Shown: positions 46,201-61,200 of the stretch, piece after piece
Numbering within the stretch: position 1 is the stretch's first letter
Layout of the letters: each line of letters begins with the position of its first letter
Origin: Mastigias papua
Taxonomy: Eukaryota; Cnidaria; Scyphozoa; Rhizostomeae; Mastigiidae
Length of the DNA stretch: 64,000 bases
Reading direction: 5' to 3'
Assembly: GCA_964019165.1 (NCBI GenBank)
Contig: OZ025276.1
Span: forward strand, 5,889,840-5,953,839
The notes under the pieces: model-generated
Told to the model about the DNA's origin: nothing
The model's input: the letters and a program-made list of their open reading frames with translations, nothing else
Database searches by the model: none
Program-made: the position numbers and the translations under genes

Positions 46201-49200
46201 GGGCCAGTCTCTGGAATAGTCTCGATTTGGATGCAAAGATGGCTCCAACAATCAATGCCTTCCAGTTCAAACTCAAGGGGAAATAATCCTTTTGTATATA
46301 TTGAGGTGCATTGTGCATATTTATGTTTATATATCTTTGATTTACTTATATTCCGCTCTTTTTATTAAACTTTATAGTATATAACTTTTTAATTTTTGTA
46401 AGTAGTTTTTGCAGGGTCAATTGTAAAACAGTATTTAAACTGAGTACCCTGAGAAAAATAATTTTAAAATGAAATGAAAATGAATGTGGGATTGCTAAGC
46501 ACATGATGACTTCCACAGCAATTAGTGAGCCCTTTCTTTAGTTAAAGCAGCTATTACTCGAGCATGGATCTGAGCCTTGATGTCAATGTTTCATGTGATG
46601 GACTCGTTTAGGGGAACAAGACAATCCCCGTGAAGTATATTACAATCAAAAGTTCGTAAAAACGAAGTTCGTTATAAGCAGGGTAATTGTACTAGGTTCG
46701 TTTAAACTTTTCGCCTGGACAGACCACTTCGGTACGTTACTTTCCAAAGTACTGTATAACCAAGTACGTTATAACCAGATTATACTGTACTGCCCTATTT
46801 GTAATTAATGCATGACTTTATAGGAAGCCAGATCTTGCATATCATACCAAATTAATCGGCATCACCTAGCCTAAACCCTACAGATGACTGGTACAGTGGT
46901 TTAGACCAAGGGAAATCTGTGGGAGTGATGATGTTTGTTGATTTGAAAAAAGCTTTTAACACTGTCGACCACGATATCCTTCTTCAGAAGCTTGCACTAT
47001 ACGGAATTCAAGACCATGAGCTAGAATGGTTCAAATCATACCTTTCTAATCGAAGTCAATTCACAAGGGTTAACGGTATTGACTCTGAAATCCAAAATAT
47101 AGAGGTTCGTCAAGGCTCATGTCTTGATCCTTTATTATTTCTGATTTGTATTAATGACCTTCCTAAGTTCGTACAAAAAGCATCGGTCTACATGTACGCT
47201 GATGACACTAGCTTAAGTTTTAAAGCCGATAACATTTCACGATTAAGTGAGGCTCTGAACGAGGACATTGAGACTTTGGATAATTGGCTTAAAGGGGATG
47301 AACTACCCTTGAACGTGGCCAAAACGCAGTCAATGGTCATCTCCACAAAGTAAAAACACGCTGTCTTTAAACAACAAAGAGACCAACTCAATCTGCAAAT
47401 ACGTCAAAGAGCATTGGAGGCTGTTCAAAGTACAAAGTACCTAGGGGTTCATATTGATAACTCCCTCAATTGGAAGAAACATATTGAAGAAATTTAAAAA
47501 AGAATCTCGCAATCATTTGGACTCTTGAAGTATACAAAACGATTCTTACTCAAAAATATTTATACCAGCATTGTTGGTCCACATTTTCGCTTCTGTTGCT
47601 CAGTCTGGAACGTATGTGGATTAACTGAAATCCTTCAATTACAGAAACTTCAAAACAGAGCAGCCAGGGTAGTCACTGGCAGCAATTATGACGCTCTCAG
47701 TAAACCCTTACATGAAACCATGGTTTGGAAAACGATTGAAGAGCTAATTCAGAATGAAACGCAAATTATGGCTTTCAAATCGGTAAATGGGCTTGCCCCA
47801 CAATATCTCTGAGATTTATTTGTTGCAAGCTGGACTATCTCTTCGTAGAATCTAAAGAGAACTGCTACTGATCTTAGGTTACCCAAGAAAATGCCAGCAA
47901 AGGGGCAAAAAAGTTTCTCCTATAGAGGAGTGGCAACTTGAAACAGCTTACCAGTGGAATCAAAGAGAGAATCTAAGCTTGCAAACTTTAAAAGTAGCAT
48001 TTTTAGCATTTTGATATTTATTAGGTATTTTTAGCAGACAAGTATTGTAAAATTACTTTTCTATGAGCTATTTCATTTGTAATTAGGTTTAATTTTAGCT
48101 ATATAGTAGAAAAATATATTTTGTACTTAGATGGAGGGCCCCTTGTAAAGCAGCTACCACTGAAGGGCTACCCTCCTTAAATATCTGTCATAATAGTAAT
48201 AAAAACACCTACTTAATCCAGTTTCTCTCTATATACCATTTACTAGCTTATTCGTTTCTGTTTACCTACCACAATGGACAAAGTTGTGCAGCTCACCGCT
48301 CATGATGTAGCTAGGTCTGCATCCTCCTAAAAACACTTTTCCTGTCTGTCAATGTTCGAGATCAACTGAGAGCAATAAAATTTAAAGAATGGGACTCTAT
48401 TGTAAAGCTCTTGCCGTCCGTCGGTCGGAGACAAAAAAGAGGAATTCTAGTAGCGTACGCTTTCACTTACTTAGTTTCACCCCATATTCTGTATAATTGG
48501 AATACAGTAATACCTAGGAGTGAGTTAGGCTTGATCAAGCTCTTCTACTCACGTAGTGGTGCCATTGTTTTCTGTATATGGAAGTCAATGATATAGAGGC
48601 GCCGACGGCGCTAGGTGTCCTACTCCACGAATCAAAGCGAGGCAAGTTTAGAAGCGGCCGCCAGTGCAGTAGTAGCAACAGTTCTGTATAAGGAACCCTT
48701 ATAGAGGTGAGTTATTTGTGACGTACTTTGTGCTTTGTGGATATGACTTACTAAATTCTATTCAAATGTGATAAGTAATGGGTATCACTACTCTTTCATA
48801 CAATCTGGAAGCAAATAGAGCAGGGGTGTCAAACTCATTTTCACCGAGGGCCACATCAGCAGTGTGGTTGGCCTCAAAGAGCCAGGTGATTGAAACTATA
48901 CCTTATTATTTTGCTAGATAGCTGCTTCTCTATTTATTAAGTATTCAAGTCAATCAAACAATCAGAATCACACACAAGCTCTTGCGGGCCACATAAAATG
49001 ATCGGGTGGGCCATATTTGGCCCGGGGGCCTTAAGTTTGACATATGTGAAATAGAGTGCTTTCTTGGTAGAATAAGGGTTTTTAGGTTATTTACTATAGG
49101 AACTTCCTTCTGTCGAATATTTATACCCAAGACTTACCTAGGTTTGCAAGCTATTAATTTATTATTTTTGTCTGTAGTATCTCCAATCCACATCAGCTCT

Positions 49201-52200
49201 CTTGAGCTCCCTTACCATGAAATAAGTTAATCAGATCATATAAAATCGGTTCACAAACGGTAGTTCAAGAACTTCTGTTCTAATCGGTCCCCAGACATGG
49301 TGCTGCAAACGTAGCCTTCTACACTGCTTACAGCAGTAAAGTCTGCCAGCCGGCATTATTTGTGTTGATGAATGCTTGTTCTGGCTTGGAATTGCTGTTT
49401 TGATAATAAGAAAAATACCTGGAGCTCATACGGAATTGAAGTTGATCCCTTATTCGGCAAAAACCGCAGCATAAGTTGGAACAAGGCACGGTGTTCAATA
49501 CGGTGGCCTGACCTTTTTCAGGGTCCTCATGAATAAAAAATCTTTAACTGCGCATTTGAAAGATGATATTTCCATGGACAATGTATACATAAAATAGAGA
49601 CAAGCTCATTCTGATAGCTACTTCTAGACCCCCAAGGTGGCTTCTCTAGGACTATGATTTCCAGCGAAGAGCAAGACATTTGACTCTCAGCGTTCTCGAC
49701 CTATCACAGTTCTGAATATGTGCCGATGCAATCTATAATTTTTCATTCCGTAAAAGTATTTTGTAGCAAAAAGTCAAGCAAGGCACAGTAGTTAACACCT
49801 AATAATTTGGAAGAAAGGAGAATTTTATCAACATATTGCTGATGGCGAAAGTTGAGAAAGAAAAGATGAAGGAATGAATATGGAACCATTTCCCTTCGAT
49901 TATTGGCCAGCTGTAACAAATTTGTCAGTTAGGCTTTGGGGATGCATTGCACAGTTATTTTCATCGTTTATGATACAAGTCAAGATGTGACCTCTCATCA
50001 ATAGCATCTGCGGTGGAAAACTCTCCAGTACAACTTTTCAAGAACACAGAGAGGCACAGAGGGGATTTTTTTAAAATCAAGGAATAGCTTTCAAATTTCA
50101 AACTTAGAGTACTGCAGCGTAGAACTAATACAATTTCTTTTAGAAAGTAAGCAGTTCTCAACTACACCACAGTGCAAGACGATTTACATGACGAAACCAC
50201 AGGAGGAGTGATCTAGCACATCTCTCCTGCAGCCAACATAGACAATGGACAATGCAAACACTGACATATAACTAGCAAAGGTGCCATTCCTATTCCAACA
50301 GGGATCATGCACTCAAGAAAATTATAAAGTATATTGAAATGACCCCTAGACACCGACAGGCACCTTAAATTAAAGCAAAAATATTTATGCCACAATGGAA
50401 ATGAGCTCGATAACTATTGTAATAAATTCCGGTACAGGAGAAATTATAATAAATAAACAGATGCGCTATAATAAGATGACATAAAGTAGCATAAATGGCT
50501 GCAACTAAATAAGTCTGTTTCTAGAGTTGATGTAGAAGAGTGTTGTAGAGAAAATGGTCTTATTTGACGTTTCATTGAAGCCATCATTGCCAAAAAGTAA
50601 ACAGTTCTTTATCCTTCAACTTATAACAGTCACCTCCATAAAATGCACCAATGGGAGGAACTGTGCAAAGGAGCGCAGTTCTGTGGATAGCGTATTCTTA
50701 GCAAAGCAGCAAGAAATGACTAATGATTTCAAGGCCATCAGTTGACAAGCACGTTAGGTCAGTGGTATCAAGGAAATTATGTTTAAACTTGGTTACGAAC
50801 GCAAGCCGAACTAGTTATGGTGAAACTTTTAATTGTGTGGTGAAGTACCAATTACGAATATCTTCTATGAATTATGTTTTTGCAACAGCAGCAAATTTCC
50901 CGCAAACATCCAAGTCGCATAACCAGTGTCTATTACCACAGAATAGATAATAGGCAGAAGGGACAACCCCAACGTTCGAATAATTGTATCCTCGATTCTC
51001 CTACAGAAGTATGACACACCGAAAAATCTATACATCGTTGAGTCTAATGCTGCGCTGGAGCGTAACTGCTTTTCAAATGGTTGGGACTTCCTTAACAATT
51101 CTAACATTGCATTCAAACATATAGATAAATGGGGCATGCATCTTACCCCTGAGGGATATCATTTGTTTGCAAGCAATCTTCATGCTCACTCGTTTAGCGG
51201 GTGACAAGCACACTAGAGGAGCGCAGGTTGGTGCTAGCCATTCTAAACTGAATTCCCTTGGTCAAAAAACCAATAACATATTTAATAGTATAACTAAATC
51301 TAAAAAGGGTTTGATGATGGCGTCCCTGAATGTTAATGGGCTAAGAAGTCACTTGGACGAAGTTAAAATTCTAGTGAACAGTATGGGATTAGATATATTA
51401 GCATTAAACGAGACTAAGCTAGATTACTCAATCGAACATCAAATTACAGACATCAATGGGTATAAGCAGCTGCGCCTTGATAGATCTCGCTGTGGTGGCG
51501 GGATCTCCATATATGTCAAAGATAACCTTAAGTTCCTACTCAGGAAAGATATCCCTGTTGAAAATATTGAGTTACTCTGCATTGAAATCCAACCACTAAA
51601 ATGCAAATCTTTTCTCTTTGTTGCCTGGTATAGGCCCCAAACGATCCAGTTTGCACCTTTCAAAAATCAGAAAGAGTTCTCTCATATCTTGATAAAGAGG
51701 GCAAGGAAATCATTCTTATGGGTGATATAAACTGCGATCTATCCCAGGAATTGGAGGGACTTTCGTCGGATAGCAATTCCAGGCATTTACTTAATTTATA
51801 CCAGCTGTTCAGTCTTAAACAGATTATTAAAGAACCAACTAGGGTCACATTATCAACATCTACACTCATTGACCATATAGCTACGACTTGCACGGACAAT
51901 GTTTTAGATTCGGGGGTACATAAAGTAGCGTTGAGCGACCATTACATGGTCTTTTGCAAACGGAAACTCAACGCTGCCGTTGGTGGGAGCCATAAGATGA
52001 TTAAAACTAGAAATATGATAAAATTTAACCATGAGGCTTTTATAGCCGATGTTTCAAGAATCTGCTGGGAGAATGTTGTTAGTAAATCTAGTGACATTAA
52101 TGTTATCATTAGAGAATGGTCATCCGTATTTTCTGCTATTATTGAAAAGCATGCTCCAATAAGAGAGATTAGGGTTTCTGATAAGAATTCTCCATGGATT

Positions 52201-55200
52201 ACGAATGAGCTTAAGTCCTTGATGAAATCCAGGGATAGACTTAAAAAAGCTGCTATTAAACACAAATCTCCAGCCATGATGGGTAGATATAAAACAGCCC
52301 GTAATAAAGTAAACAACCTTAATGTCACACTAAAAAGGCAATATTTCACTAACAAGATTATTGAGTGCAAAGGTAATATGAAAGAAACTTGGAAGACAAC
52401 TAACGCACTTCTCAATAAGCGCAGCAAATCAACCAACATCACATCTCTTAGTGTAGGAGACATTGAAATCCATGAGAAAAATGAAATCTCAAACAAGATG
52501 AACGATTACTTTTGCACTATTGGCAAAGAGTTAGCTGATAAAATTGATCCATCTCCAAACCCCCTTTTAGTTGGTAACTACAGGATAAATGAAGGCAATA
52601 AAACGATGAAATTTACAAAGATTAACGAACAAAATATTAGGGATGCCATTGGTAAAATAAAAACATCTAAGGGCTTTGGAAACGACAATATCTCTAGTTA
52701 TTTTCTGAAACTTGCCTTGCCTTACATCGTCAACTCGCTAGCGTACATGCTTAACAAGTCCTTAGAGGATAGGGAGTTTCCTTCTCTTTGGAAAATTGCT
52801 AGAGTTATTCCTATTTTCAAAGACGGAGATAAAAGCGCCAAAGAAAACTATAGGCCAATATCAGTCCTCCCAGTCGTTTCAAGGCTCTTTGAAAAATTAG
52901 TGTACAACCAACTTTATGAGTATTTAAACTCGAATGATCTCTTAGCTCCGAGTCAATCTGGATTCAGATCACTTCACTCAACAGCCACTGCTCTTTTGAA
53001 ATGTACTAATGATTGGTACAGCAGCTTAGATGTGGGAAAACATGTTGGGGTTATATTTGTTGATTTGAAAAAAGCTTTTGACACAGTTGATCACAAAATC
53101 CTAGTGCAAAAGCTTGCTCACTACGGTATCCACTCTTCGGAGCTAATGTGGTTTAAGTCGTACCTCTCTAATCGCTCCCAGTTTACAAGGGTTAATGGTG
53201 TGGATTCTAAAGTTCAAAATATAGATATAGGTGTCCCTCAAGGCTCGTGTCTTGGCCCATTATTATTTTTACTTTATATCAATGACCTTCCTAAAATCAC
53301 TAATAACGCTAAGGTTTACATGTATGCTGATGACACCAGCCTAAGTCTACAAAATCATAGTATGTCCCAGTTAAACAGGGCATTAAACCAGGACCTTCTA
53401 GCTCTTGATAAATGGTTGCGGGGAAACAAGCTTTCTCTTAACGTTGCTAAAACGCACTCCATGGTAATTTCTACTAAACGGAAGCTTGCAATCTTGAAAA
53501 ATCAAGCTGAGCAATTACATCTGCATATAAGGCATAATAATCTCGATGTTGTTCAATGCACTAAGTATCTAGGAGTCCATATTGACAATACTCTTGATTG
53601 GAAGAATCACATTCAAGAAGTATCAAAAAAGATTTCTCGATCTCTTGGGCTAATAAGGTATGCCAAAAGGTTTTTACCTTTTGAGTCACTTAAAAATCTG
53701 TACACTGGTTTGGTCGATCCACATTTTCGCTACTGTTGCGCAGTCTGGGGTGTCTGTGGACTTACTGAATTACAGCAACTACAGAAGCTTCAGAATCGCG
53801 CAGCCAGAATAATAACTGGAAGCAATTTTTATGCTCCTAGCAAACCTTTAATCATGGGCCTAGGTTGGAAAACGATCGAAGAACTTATCCAATATGAAAC
53901 GCAAGTACTTGTCTACAAAGCTAGAAATGGGCTTGCCCCTCAGTACCTCTTCGACATGTTGGTTGCAAACTATTCTGAGGCCACGTATAATCTACGAAAT
54001 ACTGCCACAGATCTCAAGCTGCCAAAGAGGAATTCCTCTAATGGGCAGAAGGGCTTCTCCTACAAGGGCTCGAAAATGTGGAACAGCCTACCAACAGAAT
54101 CGAAGCTAGCACCTAACCTTGCCTCCTTTAAAACATCTTTGATGCATGATGCATGAATTGTATATAGCTTGAAATTATTTTTTTCTTTTTTTTTACCAAT
54201 ATATTTTTTGTACTTTTATCATTGTATCTTTAATAATTTTGTAAATAATATTTTATATAACTGTATATCGCTTTTAGGTAGTAGACATTGTAATTAGGCA
54301 TTTTTTTTTTCAAATTTATTTTTCAAAACATGTATTGTATTTAAATGGAGGGCCCCTTGAAAAGCAGCTGTAGCTGAAGGGCAACCCTCCTTAAATATTT
54401 TTAATAATAAATAATAATAAAAAATAAAAAGGGACACTCGCGTCGGCGCCTTTGTTGTTTTCGAGGCGCGGATTGTAAAACTTGTACACCTCTAAACTCG
54501 TTGTCAGTTCGAGGCTTACAGCATAATTAGCCGTACGGAGGCCTAGACAGCTTGCTGCAATGAAATTGGTTTCGGCTAAAAGTACAAAATCATGGCATTG
54601 ATTCTGATTTAGCATTAAGAAATGGATAACAGCACATTGGAAATTTAGTGTAGAAGTGCAAACTGTACACTGGTCGCTTTCATATGCTTCCAGATGTATT
54701 GTGGCATCGCTCATTCAGAAGAGTGCATCGCTCATCCACCCAATCTGTTTTCTTGTTAAAGTATGCCGCCGTACAACAACAAATTACGCTCCGAAAGTTT
54801 TTTGGGGATCAAATCAGCACTAAGTGAAGACTTAACAGGCGTCAAGGACTCTTAGCCCGAATACACACTGCATAGCATGCACTCTGCCACAAGATTCAAG
54901 GAATCACACCAGAATCCAAACCCTTACAATGTAACGGTTCAATTTGATTTGAGGAACTCAATAACCTACTTTATTTTGCTTCTGCTCGCTAGCTTCATTT
55001 GATTTATTACCAATATATTAGGCAGCACTTTACTTGCAGCTATTCAGCAGTGCATTGACGCAAAGCTCAAAGGACAAACAATAATCTTGGTATCAGTATA
55101 ATACTCCATTCCTAGATGCTTATCACAAGACATGTCATAGAGTAGATGATTATGTAAGAGGCATTTCATCCATCACTGGAAAAAAACTCTAGTAAGAAGA

Positions 55201-58200
55201 GACTATATCTCTCCTTTAGAACAATAAACTTGTAACTGAAGCAAACTTTGACACCATATGGATTAATATTTGCTATTTTGAGAAACTAGATAATGTTTCC
55301 AGAAGTCTCTATGAATTCTTGCTGTTGTGGCACATAATAGTGACAATTTTGATGAAAGTTAAGATACACTTTTTGTTTTGTTTTAAAAAGTCTAAGTATT
55401 CTTTTTGTGGGGTATATTCATGTCAAGAAACTTGAAGTCTTTGGTACTATCAATGTATTATTTGGCAAATGTCACACATTAGTGGCTGGAAAAACATAAG
55501 ATTTTCATTTACAATGCAGCTTCATTAAAAGGCAGTCAATTTTCCACTTATAGAAATACAAAGCATTGTTTCAGTGAGTGGAAAGAGAGTGATAATATCC
55601 CTATTGAAGCTATTTCATAGACATAGGTAATTTGTACTGAATAAGATATCCAACATTATTGTAAACAAGCAACCATGGAAATGAAGAATTGGCCTAGCAA
55701 AAATTCCTCCCTGTATCATAAGACTATTAATTTGTTTCAATTCTTTCAATAGTTTGGTGATTATGCATTAGAGGAAATTAAGTACTAAAAAGTACTACAT
55801 CTCAAAATATACTGAGCATCAGTGAGCAGGTGTGTTCAATAAATTGGTGACTTTCTATACAGATTTGTCTATCTATCTATGCAACAGTGAACATGAACCA
55901 GCTTTGGTTGTTACATACATGCTTGATTAGTTAGGCTAAATTATATTTTAGTTTTAAAAATGAGTAAAGCTTTTAACAATGCTGACAAGTTTTCCATGTT
56001 ATGTATGAAAAAGAAAATAAAAAGAAAACTTTTGCATAAATAAACTATTCTGCATCAAAATAAGTTGTCACTGATCTAAGGAGCTCTTGATAGCTTCTCG
56101 AGTCTTTCGACTTTCTGTTTCTAATATAGAGGCATGCAGTGTTCCATAACATTGTAGCACTTGGGAAGTATGAGGATTTGTAGATCTTGTGCCAGAACAT
56201 GATATTCAGATAATTCTTTGGCTTCTTGTGCAGGGTATATTTGACATAGTGAGCCTTAATGCGGAATATCAGTGAGATGGTTATGAATCATGTGTTGTTA
56301 TCAAGCCTACTTGTTACTTTTGTCCTGGCTTTCCTGTCAGAAAAAAAGACCTCACTCAAGCTTTCTAGTCATGGCAATAGAAGTGGTAGATCTGTCATAA
56401 TTGCTGCAAACAAGTCTTACGTCTTGTTTCTGAATCATGTCTAGCTTTTCAATATTTGAGGAGTGAGAAGATCGCAAACTGCATTATAGCGTATTCTGAT
56501 CTTCTGGTCTTGCCTCCCTCAGTATATGCCCATTCTCTGCCCCTAACAACATAAAGAGAACCCTCTAATATGCATATATCCAAATAACTATAATCAAATG
56601 TACCAGAGTTTAACGATAAGAGGATTGCATAGAGAATAAATACGTGAATTACGCTTGGCCTACTCACCATATAGCTCCAAATGAGACTCAGTAAAACTGA
56701 TTGCCAGGCCTTGATTTCCAGTTGTTGCTACAACTAACTGCAGCGCAATAAGCCCCAATCCGATTACGATTCCATTCGTTATCCATCTACACCTGAGGCC
56801 TCGAAATTTTTGCAAAAACTGCCTTTTTAGTTGAAACCCCTATACAAACGCTATAGCTTTCATTCGAATGTTACACCTCTAAACTCGTTTCCATGTGAAA
56901 AAGTTGACGCATGCGTTAGAAAATCCGTGCCCTCTAAAAAGTCGAGAGTGTCCCTTCTGCCTATTATCTATTCTGTGCTATTACTTCCAGTACTTATCTA
57001 CAATCTCTGCCAAAAGTCCTTGGAACACCTATTGAACAATGAAGTTTATTTGACAATAGCGAATTTCCGGTCAAATTTGACAGCTACTGATCCCCTCCCC
57101 CCTTAAAACAATGTTGAGGTAAAAGCTTAGTTGCTAGAGTGCTATTTGAGAGCAAATTGACGTGTCTGCTGGGAGTAACTCCTGATTAATTCAACATTGT
57201 TCAGAGGGGGGAGAGGGGCAGATTGCTCTACGAGTCAAAAAGTAATGCAAGTGTTCCAAGACTTTTGGCAGTGATTGTACCTGATTCTCAGAAAATTGTG
57301 CAGCTGTGTTACGGAGTACTAAAAAAGAGGACGAGTTACTTAAAATGGTATGACATAAAAGTTTTCTACACGTGAAAGAACCAGGTAGAAGATGAGTATC
57401 TTGATTTAAATAAGTTAAAATTTAAAACTACCAAGACCATATGAAGTAATATGCACGTTGCTACTTCATAGGTAGCAGTTGGTAGAGAAACCAGGATAAT
57501 AGAAAAGATATTCGTAGTAGTACTTCCCCATACAATTAAAAGCTCCACTATATCTAGTTCTGGGCTTTTATAAGCAAAGAGATAGTCGTAGTTGCTATGA
57601 AATTTTGTGCTTACTTTTGTACACCTAGTTTTGTTGTGCACGAGAATGTATCCGAAACATGAGAGGCGATCTTGTTCAGGACTTGATGATTCAAGCAAAA
57701 TTTCCACCAAAATAGATAAAACCAAGAGTGCAGAGCTTTTTGAGTATGGATGGCAAAAACTCTCTAAACCACGTGAAATTGGCTTATAGTCAATTACGAG
57801 ACCCGTTTGGTTACGAAATCGTGGTCTCTCATTGGTTGAAATTGATCGAGAGAATAGGTTCTGTTAACCAATCAAGATTTGAACGCTATGCTCATGGATA
57901 GCATAAAGCTGTCCTTTCACAGATCTTACCAAACCAATCAAGTTGGTTTTAAAAAGTGAAAGGGACCTTACTTCCAGAAACTCTGATCGTTCCACTAATT
58001 GATACAGGGTGGAAAACACTGTTTTAAAAGCATCAGTTCGACATTCTGGTGCTAAAAAGCTATCGGTGTTTTTAAGATCATATCTTTGTTCCCTCGTTCC
58101 TGGAGGTAACGAGCATAAACAATCAGGGAAAAAGCCATTGATAATTTTTAGAGAAAGAAGAAATGGTGGCAAGAAGGGCAGATTTCCCATGCAAAGAATT

Positions 58201-61200
58201 TGAATTAAATAATTTAAATTCATAACAGTTACAGCAACAACAATATTATATTACAATAAATGAGGAAAATAATTCAACCAAGAAAATATTATTCAATACC
58301 CTCCTGTACAGGGGTATCATTCAATAATTTTTGAGTTGAAACTGAAGGGCAGTAGAAGGGAAGAATATATTGAATAATCGATCATTAATAAGGTCAGCTA
58401 CTAAGATAGGTGTCATGAATTCTTAAGGAGGAATTTCCTAAGTAGGTAAACTAACAGGGAACACCCCTTATGAATATATGTTAATAAAAAGAGTATCGAT
58501 AAAAATGAAGGAAATATATTATAAACTTTAATTATAAGAAGTGTCACGCTATTTACCCTAACCTATTGTATAGAATCTATTAAGCATGTTTTACGCTTTT
58601 TTAAGTACTGTTTTGGAAGACGAATTACTGATTTCCATTGGCCGTTCATTCTAAGACTTAGCACCGAGATATACTGTATAATAGATTTTAGTCCATATAG
58701 AGAACTATTTGTTTGGACCATGAATATGTCACCAAAATGTGATTGTCTTGTGTTAAAACTATGAACAGATGAGTTATAATTAAAAACCTCTTGAAAACAG
58801 GATGGAATACTACAATTAATAGTCTCATAAACAAATGTTAACACCTTAAGTTAGATTACGTCAGAAATGCGAAGTAACCTAAGCTCTTTGAAAATGGGAA
58901 GAGAATGAGAAAGATAATATTGATAAGATATAATCTTGATAGCCATTTTTTGAATTTTTGCAATACAATCAGTATAAGAGGCAAATGTTAGCCCCCAGAC
59001 AACTATCCCATATTGCAGAAAAGACATAAACAAAGTGTTATAAACATCTATCAAAATATTGATTGGTAAGACGTTTCTAATTTTAAAAGCATCCCACAGG
59101 CTCTTGATAATTGTTTTAATTATTCAGTTATGTGATATTCCAATTCAAATGCTCATCCAGCAAGATGCCTAAAAACATATTTAGCTCTGTTTAGTATTAC
59201 ATTACCAATTCTGATTCGTACATCTTGGGGCATTTTAATTTGAGTAGAATGAAACATAACATAATTTGTCTGATCTATATATAGAAAGAGTTTGGTGGCA
59301 TCAAGCCATTTCTTAACCAATTTAGGCTCTTTATTCACTTGCTTAATCACTACATTTAGAGTTTCAGATTCAAAGTAGATGCTATTATCATCCGCAATAG
59401 GTAAACTTCAGTTTCTTTGAAGCATTTGGTATATCGTTAACACCAAGTTAGCATGATGGGGGCTCGATTGTACAATTATTATTGTCTTCCTAACATCATA
59501 TCGACACCAACTATCTTTTGAACGCATCGAGTTTGTGCAGACGAACATGGATATTTCCAAATACATTCTAACTATCATTTGTAGATCTGCAAGGGAATAT
59601 CCTGAATACCTCAATGTAGGAGCTTTACTTTCCTGATTCGTTCTCGGTGTTTACAACTTTAGCTCCATGAATTTACCTAAAGCATTTCTTCATTGAGAGA
59701 AATGCACTTCAAAATTTTAATTAACAACTGTAAAGGGCGGGGCATCCCATATATCTCTGTTTATGCCCCAAGTCATATGACGCTAAGTTTCACACACAAC
59801 TGAGCAAGTGCACATCCACGATTAAGTAAAGTGCATGAGCGTTCTTTTTAGTTGAAGCCATTGTCAGTTGGTAATTTCCTTTTAAATTTTTGAATTTTCT
59901 ATTTATTTTAAACAAACATCAACTACCGTTGTGCCAAATTTTAAAATAGCCCATAATTTAATGACAAGGCGAGAATAAACAGGTAATCTACTAGTTGTCT
60001 GCCAAAAGCTGAAGCCCGGCTGAAGTCTTCTGGAATTTGCTACTCTTTCAAGCCTGATCCAGTACTAGGGGATGTTCAATAATTACGTCACGCTCTGAGG
60101 GTAGGTAACTCCACACGTTTCCGTGACTCTCCGTGATGGTAAATCAAGGGGGTAATTGACAATTTATTCAAGTACGGGGCGTCACCGAAAAAAGGTTGTA
60201 ATGAGTAGTTTTATAAAATTTTACCGGAAATCCAACATTCAGTACACAACCTAAATTAATCAGGTTGTCAAACGAAACATTGTTTATTCCTTTCCCATCA
60301 TGCACTGTAATGTAAATAGTGCTTTAGTCCTAAATTCCAACTGTACCTCACTGTTGGCACTTATTGGTGATGCTCCAGTTGAAGAAGGACATGAAGGACG
60401 AATGAAATTTCCTGTCCTTCTTCCCCTAACTTTTTACTATTCTACATTTTCGTTTTTATTCAGGAGGGGACGTTTAACCAAAGCTTGAAGCAAAGCGGGG
60501 GGCTACTGGACAAACTTGACAGAGCATGATGGTAGGGGGTGGGTGGTTCAAAACTGGCAATTTTAATGTGACATAACAATTGAACAGTCCCGAACTGTTT
60601 CAAAAGAAGATTGCACTTAAATTTCGATGCTTAATACATACGGTTGAGTTCCTTCCATTCTTCGAACAAAATTATTCCAAGATATATCAATACTACCCTA
60701 GGCGTAGAATTTGTCCTTCTAAATATTCCCTGAACAGGGCAAAGGCGTAGCCCCCTGTTCTCTGCTGTTCTCCGGTATTGCTAGGTATATCCCTTTTTGC
60801 CAATGGCTTAGATAATAATGGCTATTTGTTGACAACGACGCCAGGGCTTTTTTCTGTGGTATCTAACTATATGGATTATCAAAATACTTCCAGAAAACTG
60901 TGCATTAAAGAATCCGGCTCCACCGCCCATGAATAGCTACTACCGTAAATCCTGGAATTAGCCCCATGGGGGCATATTCTTTTTCGGCACTTTTTGGGTG
61001 GGGGCTTATTCGAGGGGGCTTGTAAAATTATTTGACAAATGTTAAACCACTACTTCTTGCAGGTTTAACCAAATGTAAACTAAGGATACAAATTAAGAAC
61101 TTACGACCACTTTACAACTCTTGGGTGACTTTACTTCTGTAAAGGGCGGCGGGGTTGGCGTCCTACTACTTTCGTCTTGCGTCTTGCGTCTTACGTCTTG

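Larger units (their letters stand above)
50966..54430 (+). mobile_element. L2/CR1-type LINE, copy 1, nearly complete ORF2
   Basis: 5' truncated within ORF1; the 3' end is a hairpin and a TAA-rich tail. AAGGGACA at 50958-50965 and 54429-54436 is the likely target duplication. Removing the element joins flanks that match an inverted relative at 56948-56976. Confidence 0.85.

Noticed and set aside
48595..48715. CpG-rich block as a promoter and first exon
   Set aside because: A donor-like site exists but there is no coding start, TATA box or partner exon, so it is listed only as a possibility.
54391..54714. 107-codon - strand frame as a host exon
   Set aside because: It runs through the LINE tail and no similar protein is recognised.
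57366..57725. 119-codon - strand frame with hydrophobic stretches, perhaps a membrane protein
   Set aside because: No family motif, and neighbouring frames of this length occur by chance in AT-rich DNA.
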